The translations under genes and the position numbers were made by a program. DNA of 64,000 nucleotides from Sabethes cyaneus (taxonomy: Eukaryota > Arthropoda > Insecta > Diptera > Culicidae), in contig NC_071355.1 in NCBI RefSeq assembly GCF_943734655.1, positions 241,173,183 through 241,237,182 on the forward strand, read 5' to 3'. The notes under the pieces are model-generated. The model was not told the origin of the DNA and searched no databases. It saw only the letters and a list, made by a program, of their open reading frames with translations. This document shows positions 1 through 11,939 of this stretch, one piece after another (position 1 is the first letter of the stretch; every line of letters begins with the position of its first letter).

Positions 1-960
1 AGAAATAAACAAGCTAATGTTCCTGTTCGTGATATTTTAACAAGTTAGACCTTTGCTACATGTCTCTTATTTATACTTTTCTCAAAACTATTCGTTTCCC
101 CATTGTAGTATGAAAATAATTACAAGAAGCCATATTCAAGACCTCCACACCTGTTTTTTGTCAACTCATACAAATTAGTATGTTACAATTTTTACTAATT
201 AACCTTCATTAATCTTTTTTGCAATTGTTACCTAATTTAATTTTTGTTGAAAATATGAGAGGTTTTATGCCTACGGGAGAAGACACAAGATGTAGGTGTC
301 ACTCCCGCGGGCTTTTCCCTACTCCACATAAGAAAAATTGGCTCCGTTAAAGATTTGTGCGCGAGTCGTATACATAAACAAACTGAATATAAAAAACGAA
401 GTTCTTACTTCTATGATTCAGACAACAGGGTTTATGTATATCTACATGGCACACATTGTTCAAATCTATTCACTGTTAATAACGTCTTTATAAAATTCTC
501 AGTTTTGTTATCTAAATCACCTTTGAACTGATGTTCGAACACAAAAACTTCGGTACCAAATTAAAAAGCAATTTTCTCGAATGTAAACAAGTACAAAATG
601 ACAGTTCAACTTGCAACGAATTACGATGCAAGTCAACGCTTACTGCGACTGTAGTGGACCTGAGAGGGCGGTCGTTCGAAAGGTATAGGTATATGTCTGT
701 TTATGAGTCACATTTAATTCTCCCATACAGAACTGGATTCATTGTTAATTAACTGATAATGTAAAGTACATCTTTTTAAAATATTTTTTTACGGTTAGTC
801 ATTGCATAAAAGTGGTGTCGAAATCGAACACCGGCTATGATACGAGTGAATAAGGAAGTGTTCCAGTCAATTTTACTGTTATGAATTACAAAATATTTGT
901 AGATATGACGTGTGATTAATTGTTCGTTTAAACAAAATCGAATTTGAGAAAAAATGCTTT
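1..960. other. AT-rich DNA with no recognised gene
   Basis: A 73-codon open frame at 531-752 on the plus strand matches no family I recognise. The stretch ends at the truncated 5' edge of the LINE that follows. I see no splice sites or RNA gene that I can support. Confidence 0.4.
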
Positions 961-1004
961 TGGCGATCGGGTATTATTAGTTACGTTTCGTACTACTCTT
1001 ACTA

Positions 1005-2147
1005 AGTTACGTTTCGACTCTTGTGGACAAAATGGAAAAACGACAACAGATCGACGCAGTGTATGCCGATTTCGCCAAAGCTTTTGACAAGGTTCCACAT
1101 ATTCTGGCGGTTGAGAAGTTCAAAAGAATAGGGTTACCCGAATGGATAACACAATGGATCCTGTCTTATCTTACGGATCGGAGCTCAACAGTGAAGGTTT
1201 GCGGTGTCTGCTCTACCCCATTCCAAATTCAGTCCGGTGTACCTCAGGGCAGCGTCCTGGGGCCATTGCTATTTGTTTTATTTATTAACGATTTATGTTG
1301 GAAATTAAAGTCGCCAAAATTGTTATACGCTGACGACCTCAAGTTCTACCGAGTAATTACGACGCTGACAGATTGTTGCGCACTTCAATCGGATATCAAC
1401 ACGCTCATGGATTGGTACAGTCGGAACGGAATGGAAGCAAACGTGAACAAATGCTGCATAATATCATTCACCAGGTTACGTGCACCAATTGTGTTTGACT
1501 ACCTCATGGCAGCAACTAGCTTGGAACGTAAGACGACTGTGAAGGATTTGGAAATTCTGATTGACAGCAAACTAAGGTTCGTAGAACACATTTCCGCTGT
1601 CACGGCTAAGGCATACGCTATGTTGGGGTTCCTGAAAAGGAATACAAAGTTTTTTGCTGATATCTACAGTTTGAAGACCCTGTATTGCTCGCTCGTGCGC
1701 AGTGTTCTAGAGTACGGAGTGCAAGTGTGGGCACCGTACCATGTAGTCCACATCAACCGAATCGAACGTGTGCAAAGGCAATTTATTCGATACGCTCTTC
1801 GGAATATTGGCTGGAGGGATAGAATAAACCTACCACCGTATGAAAGTCGCTGCATGCTAATCGGCCTACAAACGTTGTCAAGTAGGCGAGTATTCCTACA
1901 ACGAATGTTAATCTTTGACGTCCTAGCAGGCAACATCGACTGTGCGGATATACTGAGCAAACTACGCTTTAATGTGCCTTCCAGAGTGATGCGCCAAAGT
2001 GAGTTTTTTCGACAATTGCATCATCGGACTAATTATGGAATGAATAACCCGCTGGAAGTTTGCTGTAGTCGTTTTAATGATATTTATTACTTGTTCGAGT
2101 TTGGATTGTCAAAAAATGTATTTAGGTTAAGAATCTGTAATATTTAA
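1005..2147 (+). mobile_element. 5'-truncated non-LTR retrotransposon, reverse transcriptase C-terminal half (Jockey/CR1 superfamily)
   Basis: The open frame from 1023 encodes 374 residues of a LINE reverse transcriptase and extends in frame slightly upstream of the methionine, so the start is a truncation point and not a true start. Motif A is seen as VYADFAKAFDKVPH, the next block as SGVPQGSVLGPLLF, and the catalytic box as LLYADDLK with both aspartates kept. The thumb and C-terminal region follow (RTLY-type block at LKTLYCSLVRSVLEYG, then LPPYESRCML). No stop codon breaks the frame, so the copy is young or only lightly decayed. The N-terminal RT fingers, endonuclease and ORF1 are missing. 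The same clade appears again on the minus strand at 48.8-50.2 kb, with the shared LPPYESRC block. The clade assignment is by motif memory only. Confidence 0.85.
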
Positions 2148-2245
2148 TTAGTTAGATAAGTTTTATGTCTGTGCGATGTTCTTTATGTCGAAGATTAATA
2201 AATTAAATTAAATTAAAATTAAATTAAATTAAATTAAAATTATTT
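2148..2245 (+). repeat. LINE 3' UTR and (AATTA)n tail
   Basis: After the RT stop codon comes about 50 bp of 3' UTR and then a run of AATTA/AAATT pentamers at about 2196-2241. A short tandem tail in place of poly-A is common in Jockey/CR1/I-type LINEs and marks the 3' end of the copy. Confidence 0.75.
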
Positions 2246-5200
2246 TTAAGTTGTGTCATACTTTTTCGTCAAACGCAGTTATCTGAATTCTTTAAGAGAC
2301 CAGTTTATAGTTTTTTTCCCTATTTCAAAAAACATCAAACCGTGAATAGAACCATCAAAACGATCGTTACAAAAATATGTAACGAACTTTTCCACTGCAG
2401 GTAGATTTATTTCCATTTTCATTTTAGAAAAAATAACAAAATTTTTAATCCACCCTTAAACACCCCTCTGAAACACTCTGAAAACCGAAAAAAATGCATA
2501 GTTCCAACTACATTACCAGCATCGCAAAACCGAAATCGATTATTCCCTGTGCGCAGCACCCTTTTACCGACAATCAGCCTAGCGCAGAATTATAAAAAAA
2601 AGAGAACCTTCCAAAATAAGTTCATCAATTTTATTTGTACGTCAGTACGAGAGTGATTGTCAAAGAAAACCGAAACGACGAAAAAAACGACGACCTGAAA
2701 AATGCAAAATTTCGAAAAACGACCCTTCTTCTTAGTGCAGTACATAGGTACAATAAATCCAAATCAGGCTCAAATAGCGTGAAAAATCGCATCGCTGCTG
2801 CTTCCTTCGGCTGCAACCTGAATCGAATCGCAGTAGTCGCGCGCAATCCAAGCAACCCAAAATTGCGTAAGATAATGCGTTTTTTACCTGGCTGACTAGG
2901 TATTTGAGTTTGAAAGAAGTTTGAAAAAAATTGTGTGCGTAAATTTTGATTGACCTCTCTTTCCTTCCTGTGGATGCTAGACGCTTAGATGGATGGTTGC
3001 AAGGGGGTCGTAAAATTCCTTTTGCGCATCCAGCATCCTGCCTGTTGGTATTCGAAGTTCGTTGTTTCTTTTCTGTTTTTCGATTTTTGCCCCAGAACAA
3101 GGGTCGTCGTCCTGGCGCGTTTTTTTTCCACACACACACACACCCGATGCACCTTCCATCATCATTCGTTCGTTGCTGTCGGTAATTTTTCGAAAAAAAA
3201 AACTAAGACTTGGCAAAGGTAAACCGATTCCGGTACGGCGGCGGACCCTTGCGCGCATAGGTAAGGTACCTAGACAAGCGAAGGCGACGAAGTGGGAAAG
3301 AAAATTTTGCATCTTGCATTTTGGATTCTTTCCTTTCGTTCGTTCGGTTACCCCTCACAGTAAAACGCCGCCGAAAAAAAACTACGTTTTGGGAAATGAA
3401 GTTTAAGTTTTTTTTTCGAAAATTGTGCTAAAAAATCTATTCTTCGGTGACAGTTTCTCACGGTGCTTGTTCGGTGCGTAGTTACCGTTTGCAGAGCTTG
3501 CTTCGATTGCATGCACCGTGCACTGCTGTTTCGGTTGTGCAATTTTCTCCGTAGGCATTAAGCCCGTTTGGAAATTGTCGAATTATTTATTTAGATGATT
3601 TTTTTTGTTCCTCGCAACAAAAAGAGGGATGTTTAGTTATGGATTGAGGTAATTTGATTTATTGTTGGAGAGTAAAAAAAAATCCTTAAAAAGTAATCAC
3701 AATCGATTGTCACAATCTTTGACAGGGTATTTAAATTTTGCTCTCGGTTATTCGATCGGTAAGAATCGATTGCGTTCCCATGGCCGAAGGGAACAAACGC
3801 AGATAGTGTGGAAGGCTTGCGAAGAAGACAACCACCGATTGGAAGAAAGGTTTCGTTTTTTTTTTGGAAGAAGCGCGAAAATTTTGTAACGACTTTTTTG
3901 CAATTCGGTTCTGTTGGAAGGGTGTTGTTGTGCGTAAGAATTTAGGGACCCAATCAAAGGAAAACCGTTAAAAACCGTTGACTGTTTGTCTGCGAAGCAA
4001 AAAATAAAGACCCACACGCCCTTCAGAAAATGTTGAACAAATGATACAGGATTCATCACTGGGTAACAGTTTGGATGGCAAAAAGTCACAACCGGCATTG
4101 AGAGACCGAAAATAAAACCCATTTTCGAAAAAAAACCTGCCGTAATTTGACGTACTCATTCTAATAAGGCCGATGTTTCTCGGATCTTCCAGGAAGCTTA
4201 TCCAAGGTCCAGTTGAAGATTGTTTTTTATCTTTTGTTTCTTCTTCTAATTTTCGGCAACCGTAAAAAGTCAAAAGGCAAGTTTCTCCTTTCATCCCTTT
4301 CCAGCAACCTGTTGGCAATCATAAAATTTCCAGGTTGCTTAGGTTTTAGGTGCAATAAAGAGGAAAAAATGCAAAGTCAATTCGCCATTCTACCGAAAAG
4401 CCAAATGAGTTGGGAGGGTTAAATGTTGACTTCTTTTTATGACGGAGTCATCAGAAATAATAAAAAAACTACTTCCTGGAATTACGTTTTATGACCAACC
4501 AGCCGCTCAGTAGCTAGGTACGTACTTTCTGTACGAGTGCAGTATGGAAAGAGATGCAAATTACGTCCTGCGGTGAGGTGACGTGAAGGAAACCGAACCG
4601 AGGATATTGGCATGCGTTTTTTTACGACTGGTCACGGTCATTTAATTTACACACTTTTATTCGCTGTTGGAATTCAAAAGGAGCAGCAAACCCTGCCCTG
4701 GTGGGAATCAACTGTGGTTGCCCGGGGGATGAATGAATGATGGTGGTGCCAGGCAGTGATTGCTTGGATGCCCGCCGAGGAGGGAGGTCAAGCCATAATC
4801 CCAACTGCATTTAAATCCAATAAAATTCCACTTGTTGAGAAGATTTCCCTTACCCACCACCAGAAAGCGTTAGGCAGGCCACATTGAATGCCGCAGCGCC
4901 AGTGAAGCGGGGAAAATATTTTGAACGAATTCGTAAGAGGGAAAGTGTTTTTAAAATTCCCTCTTCAGATGGATTTCGGACGCAGTCAGGAGCTTTACAC
5001 CACCCTCCTGTTCGATGGAACGTTCTGACCGGAGCGTTGTAAAAAGGCGATTAGGGAATCTCTTTGGCACGGAAGAGGACTTCAACAAATGCTCAAGTGT
5101 GAATATAATTCAAGAACCGTCAGGTCACTGAATTTCAATGCTTGCTTCAAAACACGACAACGAATATTCAAATGTTACGAAAACAAACTGAATATTGACT

Positions 5201-5999
5201 AGCAACTGAAGGAAGAAAAGAGCCTACTTTGCCACTTCCTTCACTGGACCGCAGTAAAAGGCGTGTGCGTTCATGCATACTAAAACTTTTTCACCCAAAA
5301 GTGGGTAAGCTTTTTCTACCCGTTTTCCATTCAAAGGCCCTTTTCCCACAATAACCATTATTTCTATTGATCGCCGCCGACGTCGTCGTCGTCGTCGTCG
5401 TCGTCGATGTTCACTGACCGAGCGAAAGAGGAAAAAAGTTTAGCATAAATACACAAATTCTGCATTAAATTGGATCCGTCCTAGCATTTCTTCTCCGGTT
5501 AGGTCGCCCCCAAACCCGCTCTGCCGGTCGGTCACTTCAATTGGCCCAGAAATCAATTTATTATTTCATTCACCAATCCTCAATCCTCACCGACCCCGGT
5601 GGTGGTGCCGAAGGAACGAAAGCAAGCCGGCTTTCATCTCCTCCCGGTTCCTACGGAACAGCAAGTCCAATGTGTCTCAATTTACATAAAATTGGCATGT
5701 GTTTACGTCTATTTAGATAAAATTTTCCCTTCGTTTCTCTGTTCTATTTGATCAGTGAAACTTTTTTTTTCGCTCACTTTCTTCCACTGCTGCGGTCGAA
5801 CGGTCTTTCGGGGTAGCCTGCTTTGATGATTTCAATTCAATTTCGTCTCCACTTTTGGTTTACCGGCACTGGCGTGGGCAGACGACGCAAGAAGAGGGGG
5901 CATCGATACTGGCATGCTCAGGCTGGGGCACGTACCTCACCTTCTTTTTAAAAATATGTAATGTAAAACCAAATTATTTCTGTAATTCAGAAGTCTGCA
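2246..5999. other. Non-repetitive DNA without a recognised gene
   Basis: Several overlapping open frames on both strands (2.6-3.5 kb, 3.7-4.4 kb) have unlike compositions and no domain I recognise. Microsatellites are present: (CA)n near 3132-3144 and (CGT)n at 5381-5406. The sequence is richer in G+C than the repeat-filled parts and could be intron or regulatory DNA. Confidence 0.4.
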
Positions 6000-6210
6000 A
6001 ATTCAGTAATTCAGTTCAGTCAAACTTAAATTTGATTTCATTCTAATTTGAAGCTCAATTTCCACTTGGATTTTAATTTCAACTTCAAGTACAATTACAT
6101 GTCCGACTTCATGTCAATTGTAAATCTTTCCAAGTTAAACTTCATGTCCGATTTAAAAACCCGTTTGAATTTTCTTTTTCAATTTTAAGTCCAATTTAAG
6201 GTTAAGTGAT
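6000..6210 (+). repeat. Degenerate short-unit repeat with CAAGTCC / AATTTCAA words
   Basis: The words TCAA, AATTTC and AAGTCC recur every 10-20 bp. The same composition and word order occur at about 11515-11715. Both blocks run into nearly the same phrase (TTAAGTGATGGTGG), so they are two copies of one dispersed repeat and not independent low-complexity sequence. Confidence 0.6.
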
Positions 6211-6224
6211 GGTGGCCCAAGGAA

Positions 6225-6870
6225 CAAAATGGCAGCACTTAAAAGAGCAGGTGTGGAATAAGAGTTGTGTGGTAGCATCCGGTGCTGAATAAGCGAATTT
6301 GCTGAAGTACGTGTTGTTTAAACGTCATATCCCACATTTTTCCTAGCTTCTAATCAACATCTACATGTTGTTATGTAAGTGTGGAATAAGAGTCGAACAG
6401 GCATTGTGCAAACGTATCAGCAGCACAGCTAAGACCAGGTGTGGAATACCGGTCGCTTAAAAGCTACCGTATCAGCTAAGAGCAATTGTGGAGTAAAAGT
6501 GGAATAAGAGTGGAATAAGCATTGCGCAAACGTATCAGCAGTATTACAGAAAGCACGTGTGGAATAGTAGTGAAATAAGGATGGAATAAACGTGGCGCAA
6601 ACGTATCAGCAGCATTGCTGAGAGCAAGTGCAGAATAAAAGTGGAATAAATGTTGCGCAAACGAATCAGCAGCATTGCTGAGAGCAAGTGTGGAATAGCG
6701 ATGGAATAAAGGTCGAATGAAAGTTGCCCAAACGCATCAGCTGCATTGCTAAGAGAAATTGTGAAATATGTGTCGATTAATCGTCGTACAAACGTATAAG
6801 TAGCACCACCAAGAGCAGGTGTGGAATAAAAAGTGCTTTATGGCAGCCAATAACACCAACAACTTGAATG
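6225..6870 (+). repeat. Degenerate tandem repeat, unit about 60-75 bp, GTGGAATAA core
   Basis: The core word GTGGAATA occurs about ten times, alternating with GCGCAAACGTATCAGCAGC and GCTGAGAGCAAGTG. The best-preserved units lie at about 6590-6730. Units vary in length because the GTGGAATAA word is itself reiterated. There is no open frame through the array. Confidence 0.75.
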
Positions 6871-7001
6871 ACACTTTATACTTTACACTTTATAATTTAG
6901 ATAAATAAATTTATATTAGGTACACTTTATTTCTTTTTTTTTTACAGATTAAGAATAGAAAAAATTTACACACACGAATCTTTGCTGGTCGTGGCAATCC
7001 T

Positions 7002-7610
7002 TTAGTTTGTTGTTGTCTGGACGGTATGTACCTTCTCCCTCGGCGTGTCGTTATCCTTCGTCCAAGGCAACCAGCTCTGCTTGACGCTTTGCGAGTTACT
7101 CACAATAGATTTGCTCAGCGAGATGAATTGTGTCGGGCTAAAGCTGCCAGAATTGTTATGGTCGGGTGGCATAGTGGCGATACCACCACTGCTGGTAGCG
7201 CCGTAATCGCTTGACCAGCTCCCGTTGCCGGTGTGCGAAAACCCCACTTCTCGTGTCATCCACTGCTGCTTTGTTTTTTGGATGAAAAAAACTAAATCCG
7301 ACCCGCTGACAAATATACGTACACAGACAGCGAGCCGCGACTTAAAGTAGCGATAAGCTCAGGAAGCAGTATTATCTGCGTAAACTAATGACGGGGTGAC
7401 AAAAGTACTATTCCTCTGCGATACTAGCACGAACCACTTCTGCTGTTAACTAATCACTGCTGCTGCTAACTAATCACATCACTACTAACTAACTGAACAA
7501 TCGCACACAATGTTCGCAGCTAGCCGAAAGTTCTTAATTTCCAGTTTCCAGTGAATTTCACTCACTAGCACCGCTCACCGTCGTCAATATTCAAGAGAAA
7601 AAAAACCTTT
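7002..7610 (-). pseudogene. Syntaxin-7-like (Qa-SNARE) N-terminal retrocopy with 5' UTR, nonsense-broken
   Basis: The minus-strand frame starts at the ATG at 7257-7259 and encodes 85 residues. After a Ser/Gly-rich leader comes FSPTQFISLSKSIVSN, then VKQSW, then REKVHTVQTTTN. This resembles the start of the N-terminal helical domain of endosomal syntaxin 7/Avalanche proteins (FSPTEF-SLSESI ... LREKIH pattern). A TAA stop follows TTN, and the frame continues past it as RIATTSKD, which the family also has, so CAA to TAA is the likely lesion. About ten residues of the helix region also look lost. Similarity ends at the SKD block; the rest of the domain, the SNARE motif and the membrane anchor are absent. 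Upstream, 7260-7610 reads like an untranslated leader with AGTTAG and AGCAG words. The intact protein would act in endosomal fusion; this copy cannot. It could alternatively be a real exon with an assembly error. Confidence 0.6.
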
Positions 7611-8099
7611 GCGTTGTGAGTGTGTTATGTTGCTGGTCTTGCTGGTGGTACAAGCGAAATACTTTAGCACAAATAGTTTATTAAATGTTTAACATGTGCA
7701 GAATAAATACTTCTAAAGCAATGTTGTACAGCAGATGCCAAACACGATTTAAGAAACTACTCTTCAGCGCTTAAATGTATTTTAACCCATTTTTGTTCCA
7801 CGCTTGACAAACTTGAACTGGTAAATCCACATCGGCCAAAAACTCGGCGCCTGTCATATGTCACATTACCTCAGATGTGTTCGTCGATGGCTTCCGACCG
7901 TCAGGATGTAAGTTCGAATCCGGATGAATGAAAAAAGTATAATGGCAGGCTTGATAAATTTTGAGTCAACCAACGATTTCCTTACTAAGTTTCTCATTAA
8001 ATTATAAAAATACGAATACAAAAGTGAACATGAAAATAACGAAACCCACAAAATAAAATAAAAGTACTTCCTGCCTATTTTATTCTTTTTGCTTGTCTA
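7611..8099. other. AT-rich spacer, one possible Pol III B-box
   Basis: Nothing here resembles a gene. AGTTCGAATCC near 7910-7920 fits a tRNA-type B box, but no tRNA fold or A box that I trust lies upstream. It may be a decayed SINE head. Confidence 0.3.
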
Positions 8100-8345
8100 A
8101 ATGTTGAACTGCTGTGGAATAAACGTAGCTTCAGTACCATTAGCAGCAGTTTAATAAACATATCTATGCGTACTGAATAAACGTTTTACTATACGTTGCA
8201 TAACAGTCATACAAACGCATCTTCCACGCCCATATTCAGCACTGTGCTGTTTAAATTCTCCAAAACCAACTGTATAAGCATTGAACAGAGGTGTTTAGAT
8301 ATACTTTAAAAGCAGCTATACAGCATGTGCTGAATAAAAGCTGTC
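8100..8345 (+). repeat. Outlying degenerate units of the GTGGAATAA repeat
   Basis: GTGGAATAAACG, CTGAATAAACG and CATACAAACGCATC words recur here. They match the vocabulary of the array at 6.2-6.9 kb and suggest one older array split by the syntaxin retrocopy and its flanks. Confidence 0.5.
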
Positions 8346-9429
8346 GGTGAAACGTTTAATAAGCAAAAATTGTTCTTTGGGGGGAAACTCCAAAGCAAAG
8401 GTTTTCCTGAATTTTTACCTAATTCAAGAATTCATATGTCATCACACAAACTGCATAGAGCAATCAGTATCTTACGCAAATTTTCCTAGCATATTCACAG
8501 ATGGATTACCGTTGAATCTAGAGGCAGCCCATCTCCGGCTGCTCTCCATTAAAAGCAGCAAGCAAAGAAAATTGAAACAGACGGAGAAAATCCCAAGCAG
8601 TAATTTGGGTTTTATTGCGGTCTTCTAGCGGTTTTTATGACCAATTTCATTAAACCGCTAATTAAACTATGAACTTTACTAGAACCTTTTGATGGCCGCT
8701 ATAAAACTTCCTTCCGACCAAGAGGTCCACTCTTCAGATGGTTTTTACAACCTCTTGAAGTCAGGCCATAAGCCTGATAAGTACGACAAGTAGTTCGACA
8801 AATCTATAAAGTATGAAGCTTGCTGCGTAAAAACTAAATCACTCAGACAGCTTTACTAACTTGAAAACATATAGTATGCTGATCGATTTGATTTATAACG
8901 ATCATAATAATATATCCGATAGAACACATAATAAATTTTCAGCAGTTTCCGTAGCTGTACGGCATATGCGCACTAAATTTTATCGTGCATGTTGGAATTT
9001 ATAAGTGGCGCCATCAAAATTTTGCAATTTTTGAAAACCAGTTGTTTAAAACGAAATAAATACATTCGATTAGTAAATCTTAGTTTCTAGCAAAATCATT
9101 ATAGTAACATTGACATGAAAATTGATTAGTAATAACTTCCTTTCTGCAACTCACAGTTTGCTTCAATGAATAGTTGTTTGGAGACCAAAACAGACATGCT
9201 ACAAAATGACAATATGGCTTCACTTTTCGGTGTTGAACTCCAATATTTTTCATAATATAACAGCAATAAATCTTTGGCTTTGGCTTTTACATGCGCCATA
9301 TTGTATTGCTACGCCCTACTTATAGAGAGTTTATAAGTGATGTGTCGCAGCCATCCACTTTTATCGTGGTAATAAAAGCAACCACAATAAATTGGCTCTA
9401 TTAACAGTTTTATTATGATTTTATAGCTA
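8346..9429. other. AT-rich DNA, possible half of a short inverted-repeat element at 8598-8660
   Basis: No gene is recognised. A segment beginning CCAAGCAGTAATTTGGG resembles one arm of the short element at 19386-19491. The segment starting GGGGGGAAACTCCAAAG near 8380 resembles sequence near 11724. Confidence 0.35.
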
Positions 9430-10200
9430 GTCATATAAACGAATAACAACAACAAAAACGGGACGGAAAACGAGAAAAAAGAGAAAATGAAACAGTAAAC
9501 AATCGAAACCAAAAGAGAAAAGAATAACTCTCTCTCTCTCTCACTAAAAACCTGATACAAGGAACAAGGATAACGGCAAGAAAGCCAAACGGAATATAAT
9601 AGGAACAAGATAGCACAATAAACGAGAAATGGGACAGAAAAAGATGAAAAATAACAGCTATTTTTCCAAAGAACCAAAGAAAAATGCAAAACGGGAAAGA
9701 AAGAGAAAAAAAGATGAGAGAAAACCGGAGAGCAAAAGGAAAAGGGGACCTAAAATAGAATAAACGTGACAGAAAAGAAAGAAAAACGCGACTTTTAAAA
9801 GAAGAAAAACGAGGAGAAATCAGGATAGAAAATGAAAAGACAGAAAGAAAGAGTAAACAGTGGATAGACAAAAGAAGAAAACGAGAAAAAAGGGAAAACG
9901 AGGCAAATAGAGGGAAGACGGGATAGAAAAAGACATGATAAAAAAATTTGAAAACGGGAGAAAAAAAAGAGGGCATTAAGAAAAAAGGGAATGAGAAACA
10001 GTAAACAAGTCAAACCAAGGAGGGAAAAGTTCTCTCGCTCTTTCGCTAGAAACTCGCGATGGGAGGGTGGGTAAACGAGAAAAACGGGAAAAAAGTCAAA
10101 CGCGATATAATAGGAGCAATCGAAAAAGGAGCCCAAAATAAAGGACATCTAAAAGCGGAAAAATGGAACAGACGAAGACGAAAGGTGTTATGTGCAAATC
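9430..10200 (+). repeat. Homopurine (GA-rich) repeat, copy 1
   Basis: The plus strand is almost entirely A and G for hundreds of bases (GAAAACGAG, GGGAAAGAAAG, GACAGAAAA words). Internal landmarks recur: CGGAATATAATAGGA near 9590 and a variant near 10095, and AAAATAGAATAAACGTGACA near 9750. The same landmarks occur in copy 2 at 12.6-12.8 kb. Copy 1 ends with a short non-purine phrase (AATCTCATAGCAA) that has a counterpart at the end of copy 2. The complementary pyrimidine strand lacks stop codons, which produces long Phe/Ser/Leu open frames that I do not treat as genes. Confidence 0.75.
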
Positions 10201-11145
10201 ACAATCTCATAGCAATCTTTGTAGGTTGATGAGAATAAATGTTCCTTCGGTAGTCAGTAACTGTTCAAACCAGTTGAGATTATTTCAGTTCCACTACTGC
10301 TGTTACAATAGGTTACAGGCGTGCACGGACTATTTTCTGTAAGGTTAAAGTTATTTTCAAATGTTTTTCTGGAAAATGGACGGAAACCGATTCATGCTGA
10401 TAAAGTATTGTCTTTAACCAGTCGACTAGTGACATAGACATATTTTATTGTATACCTGCATCACCAACAACAAGCGCTTGTGAGAGCGAGTGCGTGTCAA
10501 AATATATTCTCATCGAAAGTTGTCCTGCTTGCTGGTGTGAAGGGACATTCAATTGTCCTAAAATTTTGTTATTGTGATACATTCTGGTTGCTACGTATGT
10601 TTGTCTTATAGGCAGAGAATATCCGGTGAATCACTCTTCGTTTTTGTCGGGTATATCTGCGTATGAACAATGATATTTTGATTTCCTGGGCCTTACATAA
10701 TGTGCCAAACGACTCGGTTCAACTTGCACGCCGATTGCTTACGGAGGCTTCGATCAAATGGGCTCTTAGCTCTTTTGACCCATAGAAAAATCTTCATCTT
10801 CCGTCCCTCCTGCTTTTATGTACTGTCCCAAGACAGGTCTATACAGCAAATTGAGCGCAATACGATCTGGCTGTTCGCGGTAGTCGATAGAAGCTTTAAA
10901 CCACAGAGTCGCATCCGCCTCCCGTCTTTCGAGACCAAACAGCTAGTGCGCAGTATTTATAACAGTCCTTCGCCAAACCTCAAAAACCGACCGCTACCAA
11001 ACGCCCCACAGCCTGCATAGATATATGTGACCACTCATGTCAAGGTTAAGACATCGAAACGATTCTTTCCCTTCTAAAAATTGACTAAAATTTATATTTT
11101 GTTCCTACTTTAATTTAGCAGTTCACTTTCTGTTTTCACCCTTTT
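10201..11145. other. No recognised gene; repeat phrase shared with 14.3 kb
   Basis: The phrase TTCAAACCAGTTGAGATTAT at about 10265 recurs at about 14309, next to the third homopurine block. It may be flanking sequence of that repeat family. A 106-codon open frame at 10700-11020 matches nothing I know. Confidence 0.4.
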
Positions 11146-11885
11146 CAACCTATTTTTCGGTTTTTCGGTCATAACTAATCATAGGAATAACAGAAAATGT
11201 AAATATGAAAATTTTATCATCAACCAATTAGGAATTGACAAACAAGAAAAAATATTTCCGAAAAAGTCCATGTGACAAAGCTTATCGAGATGACTATACA
11301 TTCAAGAACACTTCGATCAACATTAGCAGAAATCTTACTGATCCTAGATGCGATCATCCTTAGAATGAATTCTAAATTTTTGCATCACCCGATATTTGTA
11401 TTTGGATCATTAATTAAAATAATTGTAAGGTTTTTCTTCGCTATCCTATCGGATACCCAGAGTTTTAGCTCATCATTCCTCAGAAACATTAAATTCCTAG
11501 CTGCCTTCTCCATTAATTCCTACATTAAGCTCAATTTGAAATCCATTGCCAAGATTATTTCCAAGTCCAATTTCAACTTTGATTTTAAATTCAAGTATTT
11601 AAGTACAATTTCAAGTCCAATTCCATGAAATTTCAAATCTTTCCAGGTTCAACTTCAAGTCCGATTTCAAAGTCTATTCATTTTCAGTATTAAGTCCGAT
11701 TTTATGTTAAGTGATGGTGGGAAACTCCAAAGAAAAGTCGGAAAATTATTCTCTGTCACATGGACATTTTTGGAAACATTTTTTATTGTTTGTTAATTTC
11801 TAATTTGCTAATGATAAACTTTTCATGATAACATTTTCTGTTGTTCCTATGATTAGTTATGACCGAAAAACCGAAAAAAGGTTGG
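11146..11885. mobile_element. Inverted-repeat element, about 740 bp, no coding capacity
   Basis: The left arm 11146-11200 and right arm 11831-11885 are inverted copies with only a few mismatches over 55 bp (core TCGGTCATAACTAATCATAG). The interior holds the AAGTCC-type repeat at about 11515-11715 and an unrecognised open frame (11272-11628). No transposase is present, so this is a non-autonomous or foldback element. Target-site duplications are unclear. Confidence 0.65.
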
Positions 11886-11939
11886 ACTAGGTTGGACTAC
11901 CCAATTTAAAGGTACATGTCTCATGAACTCATGTAAATT

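Noticed and set aside
7895..7935. tRNA gene
   Set aside because: Only a B-box-like word; no cloverleaf or acceptor stem found.
9309..10148. Long minus-strand open frames (117-181 codons) rich in Phe, Ser and Leu
   Set aside because: A pyrimidine-rich strand cannot spell stop codons; the frames overlap each other and have no domain.
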